DNA from: Polytrichum commune
Lineage: Eukaryota > Streptophyta > Polytrichopsida > Polytrichales > Polytrichaceae
Direction of reading: 5' to 3'
DNA: 64,000 nt
NCBI GenBank assembly: GCA_950295325.1
Contig: OX485805.1
Span: forward strand, 16,667,501-16,731,500
How positions within the stretch are numbered: position 1 is the first letter of the stretch; each line of letters starts with the position of its first letter. Under the pieces are notes generated by a model. That model had not been told where the DNA came from and did no database searches. It saw nothing but the letters and a program-made list of their open reading frames with translations. The translations under genes were made by a program, and so were the position numbers. Positions 35,386 to 46,993 of this stretch are shown here, in pieces.

Positions 35386-35781
35386 ATGAACACAAAAAAT
35401 TCTTGTTCCTATAGAAAAATGTCTGTATTTCTAGTAGCCTAGAACGGAAGTGGGACCTTTGGCATTCTTGGCTCCTCACTGCATTGGCAGCGTGAAGTTC
35501 CACACAAAAAGTCCCAATTCCCACCAGCCTGTAAATTGACCGACACTTCAAATTTTTTAATGGAAACGATTCATTCCTCCAACATCACATGAGCTCAGTC
35601 TTTCCTTCTCAAACTTACCGACAAAAGCTAACCCAATGTTTAGACTTCATCCATGCTCCAGTTTTTGGGGGTCATCTTTACCTTCACCTTTAATGGTCAC
35701 CGGGTGTTTCTTGAAAGTGAGATGACTTAACTTCTAAAGGTCTAGAAGGATGTTTTCATTTGAGCAACCACCTCTGCTTGA

Positions 35782-36240
35782 CTATACTATGTTATTCATG
35801 GTATTTAGAGTCACATGCGTAATATTGTCACTTACCCTGTTTGGAGGCGTATGTTAGGTTACTACACTGAGGATGAACACCTTGATTATCAGTGTCACCT
35901 CATAACACACTTGGCATTCAAGTGAGCTCACTAACATCATGGCATGAGTATGTGCAATAGTGTTATGAGGTGTATGTGTATGTCATGCAATGGAGTACAA
36001 GTTGATTAAAGTGTACACAAATGACATTGGACATTAATATGCTCTACGGTATCTTCCACTTGCATTTTAAAACGTAAACACATGACACTTGCCCTTAGTA
36101 AGTTCGTTCAATAACATCTTACCTTTGCATATTAAAACGCAAAACTATCATCTCAAGGATCCCCAATGTGCTACATTAAGTGTCACAACAAAAGTATTTT
36201 TTCACTTTATAAAATTCTTATATTTATGATTAGTATCATA
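35782..36240. mobile_element. MITE-3 copy, right end truncated
   Basis: Starts CTATACTATGTTATTCATGG and follows MITE-3 through the GTCACCTCATAACAC and AGTACAAGTTGATTAAAGTG-like blocks. The match fades near 36240, before the expected right end. Confidence 0.7.
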
Positions 36241-36519
36241 TCATGTTCATGTTTGTTCAAGGGGTATCTATGGAGGGGCTGTAATGCAATGGCATACTAT
36301 AGAAATATTTTGGTTTGGATAAGATTATGTAACTATTTTAACAACATCTCTTTGAATGCTTTCAAACACCTTAGGTTACTTACAACCTTTTACATCACTT
36401 TGTTGGGTACCTATATTGAAAATCAATTTGATATCTCCATTGAATTTTAGGAATGTTATATTTCAATGTTGATGGTCTTGTAATTTATGAGCAAAGCAAC
36501 CTCCTTTAAGATAATTTAC

Positions 36520-36990
36520 TCAAGGAGTTCACCTTGTACATTTACAACAAGACCATATAGACTCAAACCCAACACACCAATCATCACCGTCACCTCCCCC
36601 CAAAAACCCCCACACTTTATTCCAAAATAACTCTAGCCTCCACTTCTTGGAGTATACCTTATGTCAAGACCGAGACCCCACAACAACAATACAACTCAAA
36701 TATCAAATTCTAGTCAATACACTAGAACACACATGCTGGTATGTCACCCTGACTATCCTCAAAACTAGAATCCGCGGCTGCATCCACCAAAAAAACCATC
36801 ATTTAACAATTTGAATAATACCACATCCACCTCATGGCCACTCATTCTTGTATGCAAAAAATCCACCTCTTAGCCATCAAACACCTCACCATACTTTTAC
36901 TCAACTGAAGAAAATTTGAAAGTTGCCAACGCTATGTTACCCACCTAAGTCCTAGATATAGTCAAACAATATCTAGAATCCTCATTGTAA
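36520..36990 (+). pseudogene. A+C-rich retroelement-like fragment
   Basis: The plus strand is strongly depleted in G and T, like the retroelement at 39.6-43.9 kb. One frame is open for long stretches (LEYTLCQDRDPTTTIQLKYQ and onward), broken by TGA and TAG where Trp or Gln codons would fit. It may be a displaced part of the same element family; no catalytic motif seen. Confidence 0.35.
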
Positions 36991-37437
36991 CTACTTCACT
37001 CATTGTAAAATGATGAATGAATGTTCAAACCTATTCCTTTGCCATGATTGGGTTACTCCAAGTAGGAACCCCCTCTTGAAATTTTACTCTAACTCCTCCC
37101 ACGTTTAGCACGTATCTACCACCTTAATAAGTACTAGGAACAATGCGAGAACTTCCTCTCACTTGCTGGAATGGTAAAAAAAAAGGAGGTTCTTTTAGGG
37201 TTTAGGGTTTATATCGGAGACCTTAATCATACTAAATTCCCCAAAACTCTATACTTTGACCATGGGTTAGTGACGTGAGTTATGTCAGTAACTTTGGTTA
37301 TTTTACTCTATTCATCTACTATCGTGGTGCATTTGTTTCATGTTATGTGTGTTATCTTTCCATGTGTGTAGATTTATAATCTTTTTGAGCATGAATCCTT
37401 TTTATTCAAAATGGCTATTGCTAGGTAGATTTAGAGG

Positions 37438-37483
37438 TTTTTTTTTTTTTTTTTTTGAGAGAGAGAGAGAGAGAGAGAGAGAG
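37438..37483. repeat. T-run followed by GA dinucleotide repeat
   Basis: 19 T, then about 13 GA units. Simple sequence without other context. The stretches 36990-37437 and 37484-38137 show no supported gene; the 109-residue frame at 37595-37924 has no recognisable motif. Confidence 0.85.
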
Positions 37484-38137
37484 TTGGGTGTTGTTGCTAT
37501 TTACCTCATGTACATGACTAATCCTCAAATGTTTGTTGGTTGGTTGTATGGGCACATGTGAGGCAGGCCCTTCACACTCTTAACACTTACAACGATGTAT
37601 TGTGCTAAAGACTTATTGAATGAAGTTACTAGGAATTTGTACTCTAGTAAGTGCTCCATAGTTGTTATGGTAATGTTACATACGCTTTGTGATGAAGCAA
37701 AGGGTGTTTGCTTGAACTTTAAAGGTACGAGACATTCATACATGAACCCTTATTGTTGGATATCATTGAAAATAAAAACCCTAAGCATGGGATACATTCT
37801 TGCAAAGCAACTTAGCCCAATACACAACCATGTGGATACCTCACCACACACATATCTAGCTACATTTGAAAACAAAATATACTTTACCATGCAAGGAAGA
37901 CTTTGTTACAAATGTGCATGTTGAAAAAGAAGTTGAAGGAGTCTAGGGAAAATCCCCACCCACTCACCCTTGCCTTGCAATGAAGAAGAGTTTGAAGGCT
38001 TTGGCCTTTGAAAAGAGGAAGTTCAAGCTTTGAAGTGTTTTTTTTGGAAAGTCAACTTTATACTTTGTATGCATATTTTTCTTTTTGGTCACAATTTTGG
38101 TGTAAAGGGTCCCACACTCAAAGAATCCTCCTCTCTC

Positions 38138-38189
38138 CCTCCCCCCCCCCCCCCCCCCAAGAAGAAGAAGAAGAAGAAGAAGAAGACCT

Positions 38190-38224
<35 letters not shown>
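38138..38224. repeat. Stacked simple repeats: C-run, GAA and GATA
   Basis: A run of about 20 C (38138-38158), then GAA units (38159-38186), then GATA units (38192-38224). They abut the SINE-like element at 38230-38595 and may be its degenerate 3' tail, since that element reads on the minus strand. Confidence 0.85.
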
Positions 38225-38225
<1 letters not shown>

Positions 38226-38229
38226 AACT

Positions 38230-38595
38230 CCGGTCCCTTTTTAGCAAGGGGCCGGCGTGAATAAAGTGTCCGTTCGTAATGCCAATGACCCGATGCCCAC
38301 TAGACAAGGGGACATTGGGACAATACTACTCTCCCCTTTCGAGGATGGACACTATAGTGACACACAATACTAGTTCCTAGCTAGCCACTAGTGCCTTGAA
38401 GATACCGGACATGGTATCCCCCCAAAGGGCTTTGAGGTACCCATACAACAAGGTCCAAGGACCCCCCACCATAGTTGGGTGGACTAAGGTGGTGAGCACC
38501 ACGCCGGCATGGGGAATAGAACCCACAACCTCCTCGTTGGGGGCCATGAGCCCTAACCACCAAGCCAAGGCCCGTGGTGCCTCGAAGAAGAAGAC
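38230..38595 (-). mobile_element. tRNA-derived SINE-like element
   Basis: On the minus strand the head reads CTTGGCTTGGTGGTTAGGGC (A-box-like TGGCTTGGTGG), followed about 40 bases later by TTGTGGGTTCTATTCCCC (B-box-like GGTTCTATTCC). A non-tRNA body then runs toward 38230 and ends at stacked simple repeats. Confidence 0.6.
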
Positions 38596-38695
38596 CTTCA
38601 ATTACCTCAATCTTAGAAAAGATTGGAGAAGATTTTATTGAAAGATAGGCAACCTAACCATAACACAATGAACTTGCTACATTAAGGGCCAATTC

Positions 38696-39065
38696 ACATG
38701 GGATCCCAAGTCCTAAGTCCCAAGTCACTTGAGGTTAATATGTGCAAACTCAATTGTTGAGAGCATGAAGTCGGGGCTTACCACTTCACATGGAGTCCCA
38801 AGTCGTGGGTCCCAAGTATGGCATGGATGCCTACATGTCAACACTTTTTGAAGGTGAGGCTTAGGAGTTATGTTGAGAGTTGGGTCAGGCAAAAAGCTAA
38901 ACCCAACTCTCAACATAAGTCCTACAAATATTTTTGTTCCATAAAATAATCAAGACCCAACTTTAATGAAAATGAACCGTATTGTAATGATTCCTTGAGG
39001 CTCAGAAGTTGGAACTTTGCCTCCATGTGGGGACTTAGGACTTGGGACCCCATGTGAATTGGCTC
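38696..39065. mobile_element. PIF/Harbinger-like MITE (family H1), best copy
   Basis: 370 bp. The left end is GGGCCAATTCACATGGGATC then CCAAGTCCTAAGTCCCAAG. The right end reversed is GAGCCAATTCACATGGGGTC then CCAAGTCCTAAGTCCC. TAA flanks both sides (38693-38695 and 39066-39068). No coding capacity. The following 39070-39600 shows no gene. Confidence 0.85.
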
Positions 39066-39781
39066 TAAAACATGCAATGAATAGAGCTATTCATAAAGTA
39101 TGGGGATCAATTGGGGTTGAATTCCTTGATAGTCTCTTGTTTGAGTGTAACTGAAAAGTTCTTGGAAGGCTTCTTTGAGTTTTTAGATGCCGACATATTT
39201 TATCTTTATATAACTAATAATCTTCTCATTTTCTTTGCCACATGTATCCACACACATCTCTTTACTCCTCTCACCACTTTAGTTTACTCAAATAAATTCA
39301 AACATAAGAAAGAACTCAAAATTTTCTCAATGTTTTTTTGCCCCAAACTAAAGCAAAACGACTTCCCTCCCTGGTTTTATTTTTAGGTAATTGACACAAG
39401 TGTTGGAAGTGGAAAATAACGGAGATTCTATCATAACACTTGAATTGGTCCCTACTTTTGGTGACTTTGCGGTTAACTCTAATATCACATAATATTTACA
39501 ATCTTCATGCAAAAATTAGGTGTCCCCTTGAGTCGAAGGAATGGGAAATTGTTGTGTTTGTAATTAGCATTCATGATAACAATACTTCATACCAAACACA
39601 CTAACACTCAAAACCCACTATGCACATCTTGAAGTGCTATGCAAACCCTACCTCTCCTGCACTACTCCCAACACCCATAACAATGATCTACCAAACCTCC
39701 GCAAATACAACTCACTCCTCTCAAAATATCCAACACATTATCAACTGTACGCACTTATAGTAGCCTATAGTCCAATACCAC

Positions 39782-40399
39782 ATGTATCTAACCAATAACT
39801 TGCTAGAAAACCTAGACCCGATATGCCTTACCATCATACAAAGGTTGCATGCCCTACAAAAAATCATACATCCAAAAGAACACCGCATCAAAAGAAATTC
39901 CATTCACACCGCACAAACAACCATCACAAAACACGCGTATGACCACATTAATGAGAAAATTGCCAAAGGAGAACCAACAACCGCAGCTAGCTTGGGAAGC
40001 GAACTCCCCCACCTCCCACAAAAACTACTACAAGAACTAACCAAATGTACCCAACAAGTGATGGGATATTATCCCACCACAACTACTGCAAACAACAGCT
40101 ACACCCCACCCGACAACATAAGCACAAATAACCATCAAATCACAAACCTAAAGATAGTCACTTGGAATACTAGATGCAAAAACTCTAGCCTACCAGGCAT
40201 CGAAGAACTACTACAAACACTTCACATAGACCTACACATCATACTCATCCAAGAAATCAAAATCCAAAAACGCAAATCCACCACATATATAGATGGAAAA
40301 TTCCAAGACTATAAAATCATATATAACAACTCTAACAACACCACAACATACAAACGCAATCGATTCTCTATATCCACCCCGGTTAAGGGAGGCAATTAG
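39782..40399 (+). pseudogene. Retroelement B: endonuclease N-terminal frame
   Basis: 205-residue open frame. The first 120 residues are an unrecognised Thr/Asn/His-rich upstream part. Then LKIVTWNTR...IEELLQTLHIDLHIILIQEIKIQ gives the start of an EEP-type endonuclease, with its Trp-Asn and Gln-Glu motifs. It ends at TAG while the family match continues beyond (HTNDNITKIPTPSPISPYLQ), up to the solo LTR. Confidence 0.7.
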
Positions 40400-40486
40400 C
40401 AATGATACACAATTCTACCCACACAAATGACAACATCACCAAAATCCCAACCCCTAGCCCAATATCACCATATCTCCAAGCCCTCG

Positions 40487-41410
40487 TGTCGCAACCCTTG
40501 CTAGTTTTCCTTCACTTAGCTTGACCTCCTTTCCAACCTAGCAAGTGCCACGAGCGCTAACCTGCACATCCCACGCACATGCATGGTTAGCTCCCAAAAC
40601 CGCGGACCTCCAAGCTCATGGCTTGGTCACCAAACCCTCCTACACATGCATTCGGGACTCTCCCCTTAGTAGGTAGCCAATGGCTAAGAAGTCCACTCTT
40701 GAGTTGATCATCGTGTTGCCAAAACAACACTACAACTACCCGGAGCACATTGCCAAGTATGCTCCGGGGGGGTCGGTCGGCTAAGCCGCCTCACCATATA
40801 ACTTATAAGCCTCTAAGACTTTGGGCGGGGCCCCTACCCCACCTTCAAGTATCTTTTGTCTCTCTACAAGGGTTGGGGCCAAGTGGACATTTTCCCTTAG
40901 CCGCTGGGGCTAGAACCTCCCAGCAGCTTCAGACCACCATAACTTCTACATATGATGTCTGATGCTCTCAAGCGACCACTTTATCGTCACCTACTCTTTG
41001 CGTAGATGCCGGTGGACCCCTCACTTGCCCCATTCGGGCAAGTATTGAGGAAGTTATGGCTCCTCAAACCTTGGCAGTCCCGGGCACCACTCCCAGGTCA
41101 CTGCTGTCCCAGGGTGCTGTCCCGGGACAGCGCCCCACTCAAATGGCCATATCTCCTAGCTAGCACCTCCGATTGAGGTGTTCCTTAGCATTCTAGAATT
41201 CCACCGCCATAAGCTACTCATAACTTATGGCCTTACCCTCATGACTCTTAGTCCCTGTGGCTGAGAGGCGTTCTCAACGCCCAGGGCCCTCACCCACACT
41301 AAGAGTACTTGGGCCCACTCACCAATGGCGCCACAAGTCCCGGGTGTCACTCCGGGGTCCCCCTTGTGCCCATGGTGTTGCGGGCACTCCTCATGGAGAG
41401 GTGCGCGACA
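40487..41410. mobile_element. Solo LTR (924 bp) inserted in retroelement B
   Basis: Begins TGTCGCAACC and ends GCGCGACA, giving TG...CA termini with a short inverted repeat TGTCGC/GCGACA. A perfect 5-bp target duplication CCTCG flanks it (40482-40486 and 41411-41415). GC content is clearly higher than the host element. Joining the host on both sides restores one continuous reading direction. No internal region or second LTR is present, so this is a solo LTR left by LTR-LTR recombination. Confidence 0.9.
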
Positions 41411-42529
41411 CCTCGTAATCAACAACAAACTCATAACACCAATGCTCATCCTGAATATGTACATGCCAACACACCAACAACACACACCTCCTAACAGAGA
41501 TCCAAAGTCAAATCCAAATCCTTGTGAACCAACACCCAGACACCAAATACATACATCCCCTTCTAAAAAATACCAACCTCAAGATATCCACAGAGGATTA
41601 CAACCTTAATAAAGACATCTTCACAAACATACCAAACATACAAATACAAGCATCAAAATCCAACAGATATGACCAAAATGGAAAATACATAGCCATTATT
41701 ACTACCGAAAGACAACATTGACTATGGAACCGATTCTCCTACAACAACCTCCCATAACTAACCAACTTCCTACAACCCCCACCACAAAATTTTGCCACTG
41801 AAATACTCTGGCTCATACAAAGATACATAACCATACTCTCCAAGAAAAACCCTAAAAATATACAACCTAACAACCAACACCATACACTACACCCTGAAAT
41901 CACAAAATTGTTAATAGACTCCTTTAAATTCACACACTCGTACTGCTTATCCCCCCTTACTTGCCCCACACAACTCACGCACTACAACTCACCCCACATT
42001 CAAAATATCCTACTTGGCTCTACGGGACACACAAAATCCTCCAAGTGGAAGGGAATAGGCTTAGCATATCACACAGATCACAACATGACCTTAGAAGCCA
42101 TTCACTAGGCTAGAATGGCAGCCAAAGAAGAGGCACACACAATAACCATCCTAATAGTCAACCACAAAGATTGAACACCACAACAACTCCCACTCACCAA
42201 ATAAGCAAACAACACACGATAACAACCATCCCACCACACACAATACACTATGCCCCACACCGGAATGGCCATAATACTATCAACATACAGAACCATCATT
42301 TACATCAATAATATGCATACACAACCAAGCAAACCCCACATGAACTACAACGCTTCATAAAGAAAACAATTAACATCCACATAGATACACACCCCATCAA
42401 ACCTACCTCTACACACTAGCACACCAAATTCTCCAACACATGGAAAAATGTTCCCAAAACAAACATACCCCCTCGTAAATACCCTCACGACGCCCCTACC
42501 AACCAAATACAATCACATCCACCCTTGTA

Positions 42530-42970
42530 AATTCCACCCACAATGTCGCATATACATAGATGGATCATTTATCTCACCTACCAAGACCCCTAAAGGCCAA
42601 ATTGAGGGCAACACCGCAAGATGAGGGGTCTCTAATTCTAACAACAACACCCAACTATCAGAAAGACTACCATGATACCAAAACATCCTAAGAGTAGAGC
42701 TTAATGCGATACTCATCGCTATCAAAACCATACAAACCATCTAACTAGACATGCACACATTCACATATAGCCTTAACAATATATTCCTAATAAACAACCA
42801 AATACAATACCCATCATCACAACACCACCACCTGGATAAATTACTAATAGCAACAATTGTACATCAGATCTAGTGGACCCCGCACATAATCCACATATAC
42901 AAAGTATGAGCACACTCGGGCAGTACTGGAAACGAAATAGCTAACATGCTAGCTAATGAAGGGACACATA
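42530..42970 (+). pseudogene. Retroelement B: RNase H domain remnant
   Basis: RIYIDGSFISPTKTPKG gives the first catalytic Asp. VELNAILIAIKTI gives the Glu. AHSGSTGNEIANMLANEG gives the final His/Asp-type block, with Asn-Glu where many enzymes have Asn-Glu-x-Ala-Asp. Several internal TGA/TAG stops, e.g. within ATAR-stop-GV and KV-stop-AH, replace likely Trp codons. Confidence 0.75.
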
Positions 42971-45351
42971 AAGAAAAACCAACCATTACACCTCACATAC
43001 ACATAACCCACCCTACTCCATATTGGCTAGCAAGTTGCTCGACTGCCACACACGGTGGAGCCATCCGTAACCTCCACACATTCATAGAAAAAAAACACAG
43101 TAATTGTGAATCCATGGTAGCCAAAAACAAATTCCCATATGTTGACAAATGGTTATCAAACAATCAAATAGACTACAAACTCTCTAACCACTTCTGGAAA
43201 CCCAAAAGTGTAATAGATGCCCAAACTTTAAAATTCAGATTTGCCCAATAGATGGGAAACCATAGAAAAAACATCTTATGGCCCCTCACATACCAAAATC
43301 CCAATTTCACAGTGTGCCATAGCAATGACAGAGACACATGGCCACACCTCCTATCAACATGCGAAAACCCACATATAAAAGGGCCTAAGAATAGCACGCC
43401 ACAGCAAAGCAATACATCTCATTACCCAAATACTACAAGCCAACAAATGTACATGGTTCCTCACACTAACCAATGCAAGCAACCTCAACAATAAACCACC
43501 CAACTCAATAGTCCTCAATTGGCTCCTCAAATGCACGTGTACACAAACATCATGCCATTGCCAAGCCAAATTAAGACCAGACATCCTATGCATAATAGGA
43601 GCCCCGAACCAAATCCAAACACCAATATCACCCTCTCCTCAACTCAAAGTCCAACTCATAGAATCTACATACCGACAAGATGGATTCCCCGAACAAGCCC
43701 TCACACAAAAACACATCAAGTACGACCCACCAATCAACACCATACAAAATAACGGATGCAGAATCAATCCCCTCGTTACCATCACAACCAGGGTGAGAGG
43801 AACCATACATGAACACTCGATTAAAAAACTCGCCAACCTAAACATTCCAAAATCAAATATCAAAACCTTCATGAAGAATATACATCAAAACGTCATCAAA
43901 TACCTCACATCCTAGTCTTGAAAATAGGCAACAAACTGTTGATTTTTACAAAAATTCAAAAATTAGTGAAATCGGTAATTGCAGTGCCCGGATCAACATA
44001 AATCTGTTGATTTTTTGTTGATTTGGTCATAATTTTCTAGTAGTGTGAACAAAAGAAAATTCAACAATAAAGAAACATCCATTCCCCCCCCCCCTTTTAC
44101 AATAAACTTGGGATAATTATTCTACTACCAGAGCCCACCTCCCAAAGGAGGCATAACACCTTAGGTTGCATCACAGACAACCATGATCAACAGTAGGCTA
44201 ACACGCCTACATTCATGGTAGTGTTTAGATACAGGCGTTACTTTTTCTTTTTCTTCATTATAACCTAAAAGTATTTGACAACATCATTGTCTGTGTGTGT
44301 TCCCACACCTTTGTTGGTTGTGTCTGTAGGACAGAGACTATGCATCAACTTCTTCGTTTCAAGAGCAAATTTCCTAACCACTTTGTGTTCACACTTGGAC
44401 GTTACTTGTTCTTGTTATTTTTGGTCCACTTTGTGTAATGTGGATGTTAACTATAGTTTATATATATATATATAAGTGCTCCCTAAAATGCATTGAAAGA
44501 AATCTAGTTAACTATAGTTATTCCGGCAGTTCTTGATTATTTATTTTAAAAATTTCGAGTGATAAGTGAGTAGCTTCAATCCTTGACCCGTATTTGAAAA
44601 GAAGGTGCACCAAATCCCAGAAAGGTTTGGTATAGTGAATAGCCATGAATTGGCATGTGCAAAGTAATCAACTACAATTGTAGTCTTTCATAGCAAAGGA
44701 CAGAGCCTCACGGTTCTACCGTTTTCTTGTTTACTATTTCACATTTCCGAATGATGACAAAAATTCTGGAACACAATTCTAGAGTGATGGCTTGTGGGGA
44801 TTGAAGAGATGCTTGCAAATTGGGAATGCCTCCAAGTATCCCAAATTTCACTGATTCCCTTAATTTACAACTGAAGAATTTACACCTGAAGTGCTAAGTT
44901 ATAGACTGCTCTAAGTTACAAATTGAACGATTCAAGGTAATGAAGGTAACAGTGACGCATTTACTTCTTGCGGTTTAGTTTCTTCACCCTTAAACTTTCT
45001 GGAGTGTATTGTGGTCGTTTCATTAGATCGTCTAAAAAGCAACCTTTCCAGAGCAAAAAGATTTGATTGTAGCTGAAAGAAAAGTTGTTGCCAATGATTT
45101 TAAGTTCACGTCGATGATAGGGTAGCAATATTCAAGCATTTTCGTGAATTATTAGCAATTGATTCCAAATCATTGAAGTTCAAGAAACTGTGATAAACAT
45201 ATGCAGTAGAAAATTGTAGTCCAAACTTTCGAGATTTTATTGAGAATAGATATACACTTTGAGGTAAGAATAAAGTCCATAGAAAATTGATGATTCTCAA
45301 TCAAGATACTATGAAGTTGTCATATATAGAATGTGTCAACAAAGGGGAAAG

Positions 45352-45566
45352 CTACACTAAATATGATATTTGGTGTCGCTTACTATACGGATTTACACAA
45401 TGTTATATCATTTTTACAGTTGATGTAAATTTTTACCACATAAAGTTGTTAATGTTTTGTAATGTCCAAACTACAAATTTCACATTTCTTGGTAAAATAT
45501 GTAAATATATTTTAACATTGCGTAATTTCAAATAGTAAGTGACACTAAACATCATATTTCGTGTAG
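45352..45566. mobile_element. MITE-1 copy, short
   Basis: 215 bp. Ends CTACACTAAATATGATATTT and, reversed, CTACACGAAATATGATGTTT. It sits inside the large inverted repeat. Confidence 0.8.
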
Positions 45567-45805
45567 TTTGTTCTTGAATTAAAAAAAATCTCTTGTGAAC
45601 AGCTGTCTTTTCATATTGGAATGGGATCATTGCCATTGCCAAGAAAATTTCATGAGGAGCCTTCCTAGCACCTTCCTTTTGGATGAATTTGCCTTCAAGA
45701 GTCATTCATAAGCCTAAAACGGGCCTCTCAGGAAGTCAAGGGTCAATACATACTAAGGGGTAATAGTAAAAATATCCCCCTATAGGTTGGGAAGAGGGGC
45801 ATTAT

Positions 45806-46012
45806 TGTGTACAAGCATACATGTCATCCATCCAACATTAAAACTTGACCTCCTATGGGTCTGTCATCGATTCGTCTCAAATGACCTCGAGTAGGCTAAT
45901 TCAAGATTTTAAAAGCTAATTCTAGTGTCAAATCAACTTTCAAAGTAACCTCCGGGTTGCATACTATTTCAAGGCTTTTATGTTGGATGAATGAGAGGTA
46001 TGTTGGTATATG
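45806..46012. mobile_element. MITE-6 copy
   Basis: Ends TACAAGCATACATGTCATCC then ATCCAAC, and reversed TATACCAACATACCTCTCAT then TCATCCAAC. Inside the large inverted repeat. Confidence 0.6.
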
Positions 46013-46796
46013 GCGATTCCCTCTCTCCTTAGAGGTTGGTTGTTGATTCATCTCAATTTAAGCGCATTACACTAACTTGGATTCTCTAAAATGCCCATCC
46101 CCACATGGTTGTACCAAATAACCAAAACCTTTGTCTAAAAATTGGGTAAAGCTCTCTCAGTTATGGTGGGAGCACCCGGCTACCATGGTGCACTACAAGA
46201 ACTTGCTCCGGAGATTTTCAAGTTTGTTTTAGTTAAGTAGCTTTCACACATGTTCATTATTTTATCTATTGAGCAATGACATGTTGGATAGTTTTTGTCC
46301 CATCCTCAAATTCCTTACCACTCATCTATCTTACCAGTGGTTTTTGTTAATGGAGCTCCTCGTGCCCTCATAGCTAAGACTAAAAGCAACCAATCACAAG
46401 GTTTGGCGGCAACACTTTTAAATGTCCTACATTCTTGCCTCGTCTCTACGTACTGATGGGAAGGTCGGCGCTTGCGGCTTAAAACCTCCGCTTTTAAACC
46501 ATGCACGTCCTTTGCCAACTAGGCTCGGGACTGGATAGTGTCAATGGCGCGAGGGCCGTGTTTTTTAGAACAAGAAAACGGTAGAACCGTGAGGCTCTGA
46601 CCTTCACTATGAAAGACTACAATTGTAGTTGTCCACTTTGCTCATGTCAATCCATGGCTATTTACTATACTAAACCTCTCTTGCATTTTGTGCACCTTCT
46701 TCTCAAATGCGGGTCAAGTATTGAAGCTACTCATTTATCACCCGAAAATTTTAAAATAAATAATCAAGAACTGTTGAAATAACTATAGTTAACTAG

Positions 46797-46839
<43 letters not shown>

Positions 46840-46993
46840 AATAAACTATAGTTAACATCCACATTAAATAAAGTGGACCAAAAATAACAAGAACAAGTAA
46901 CATCCAAGTGTGAACGCAAAGTGGTTAGGAAATTTGCTCTTGAAACGAAGAAGTTGATGCATAGTCTCTATCCTACAGACAAAGCCAACAAAC

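Larger units (their letters stand above)
39600..43918 (+). mobile_element. A+C-rich retroelement relic, copy B
   Basis: The coding strand is markedly A+C rich. Order seen: an open frame 39782-40399 with LKIVTWNTRCKNSSLPGIEE and DLHIILIQEIKIQ, matching an AP-type (EEP) endonuclease start; a 924-bp solo LTR; then the frame resumes (LILNMYMPTH, 41430 onward). An RNase H domain follows at about 42538-42965 (YIDGSF, a conserved Glu in RVELNAILIAIK, AHSGSTGNEIANMLAN). A C-terminal region with CHS...WPHLLSTC runs to TAG at 43914. I find no YADD reverse transcriptase motif between endonuclease and RNase H, so an internal part seems lost. Many stops are TGA or TAG where Trp or Gln fits, typical of C-to-T decay. 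Confidence 0.8.
44309..46993. repeat. Large inverted repeat, arms about 424 bp
   Basis: The left arm 44309-44732 and right arm 46569-46993 are reverse complements with few differences. The outer edge is TTTGTTGGTTGTGTCTGTAG and the inner edge CACGGTTCTACCGTTTTCTT. Both contain TTAACTATAG blocks around a microsatellite at the same place, but it is AT-type on the left (44458-44474) and CT-type on the right (46801-46837). The 1.84-kb interior holds a MITE-1 (45352-45566), a MITE-6 (45806-46012) and no recognised gene. Candidate non-autonomous long-TIR or foldback transposon; no target duplication was found. Confidence 0.8.

Noticed and set aside
37595-37924. 109-residue open frame
   Set aside because: Reads somewhat protein-like but lacks any motif I recognise; no start context or neighbours to support it.
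40750-41609. Open frames on both strands within and across the solo LTR
   Set aside because: They lie in LTR sequence or cross its edge; not genes.
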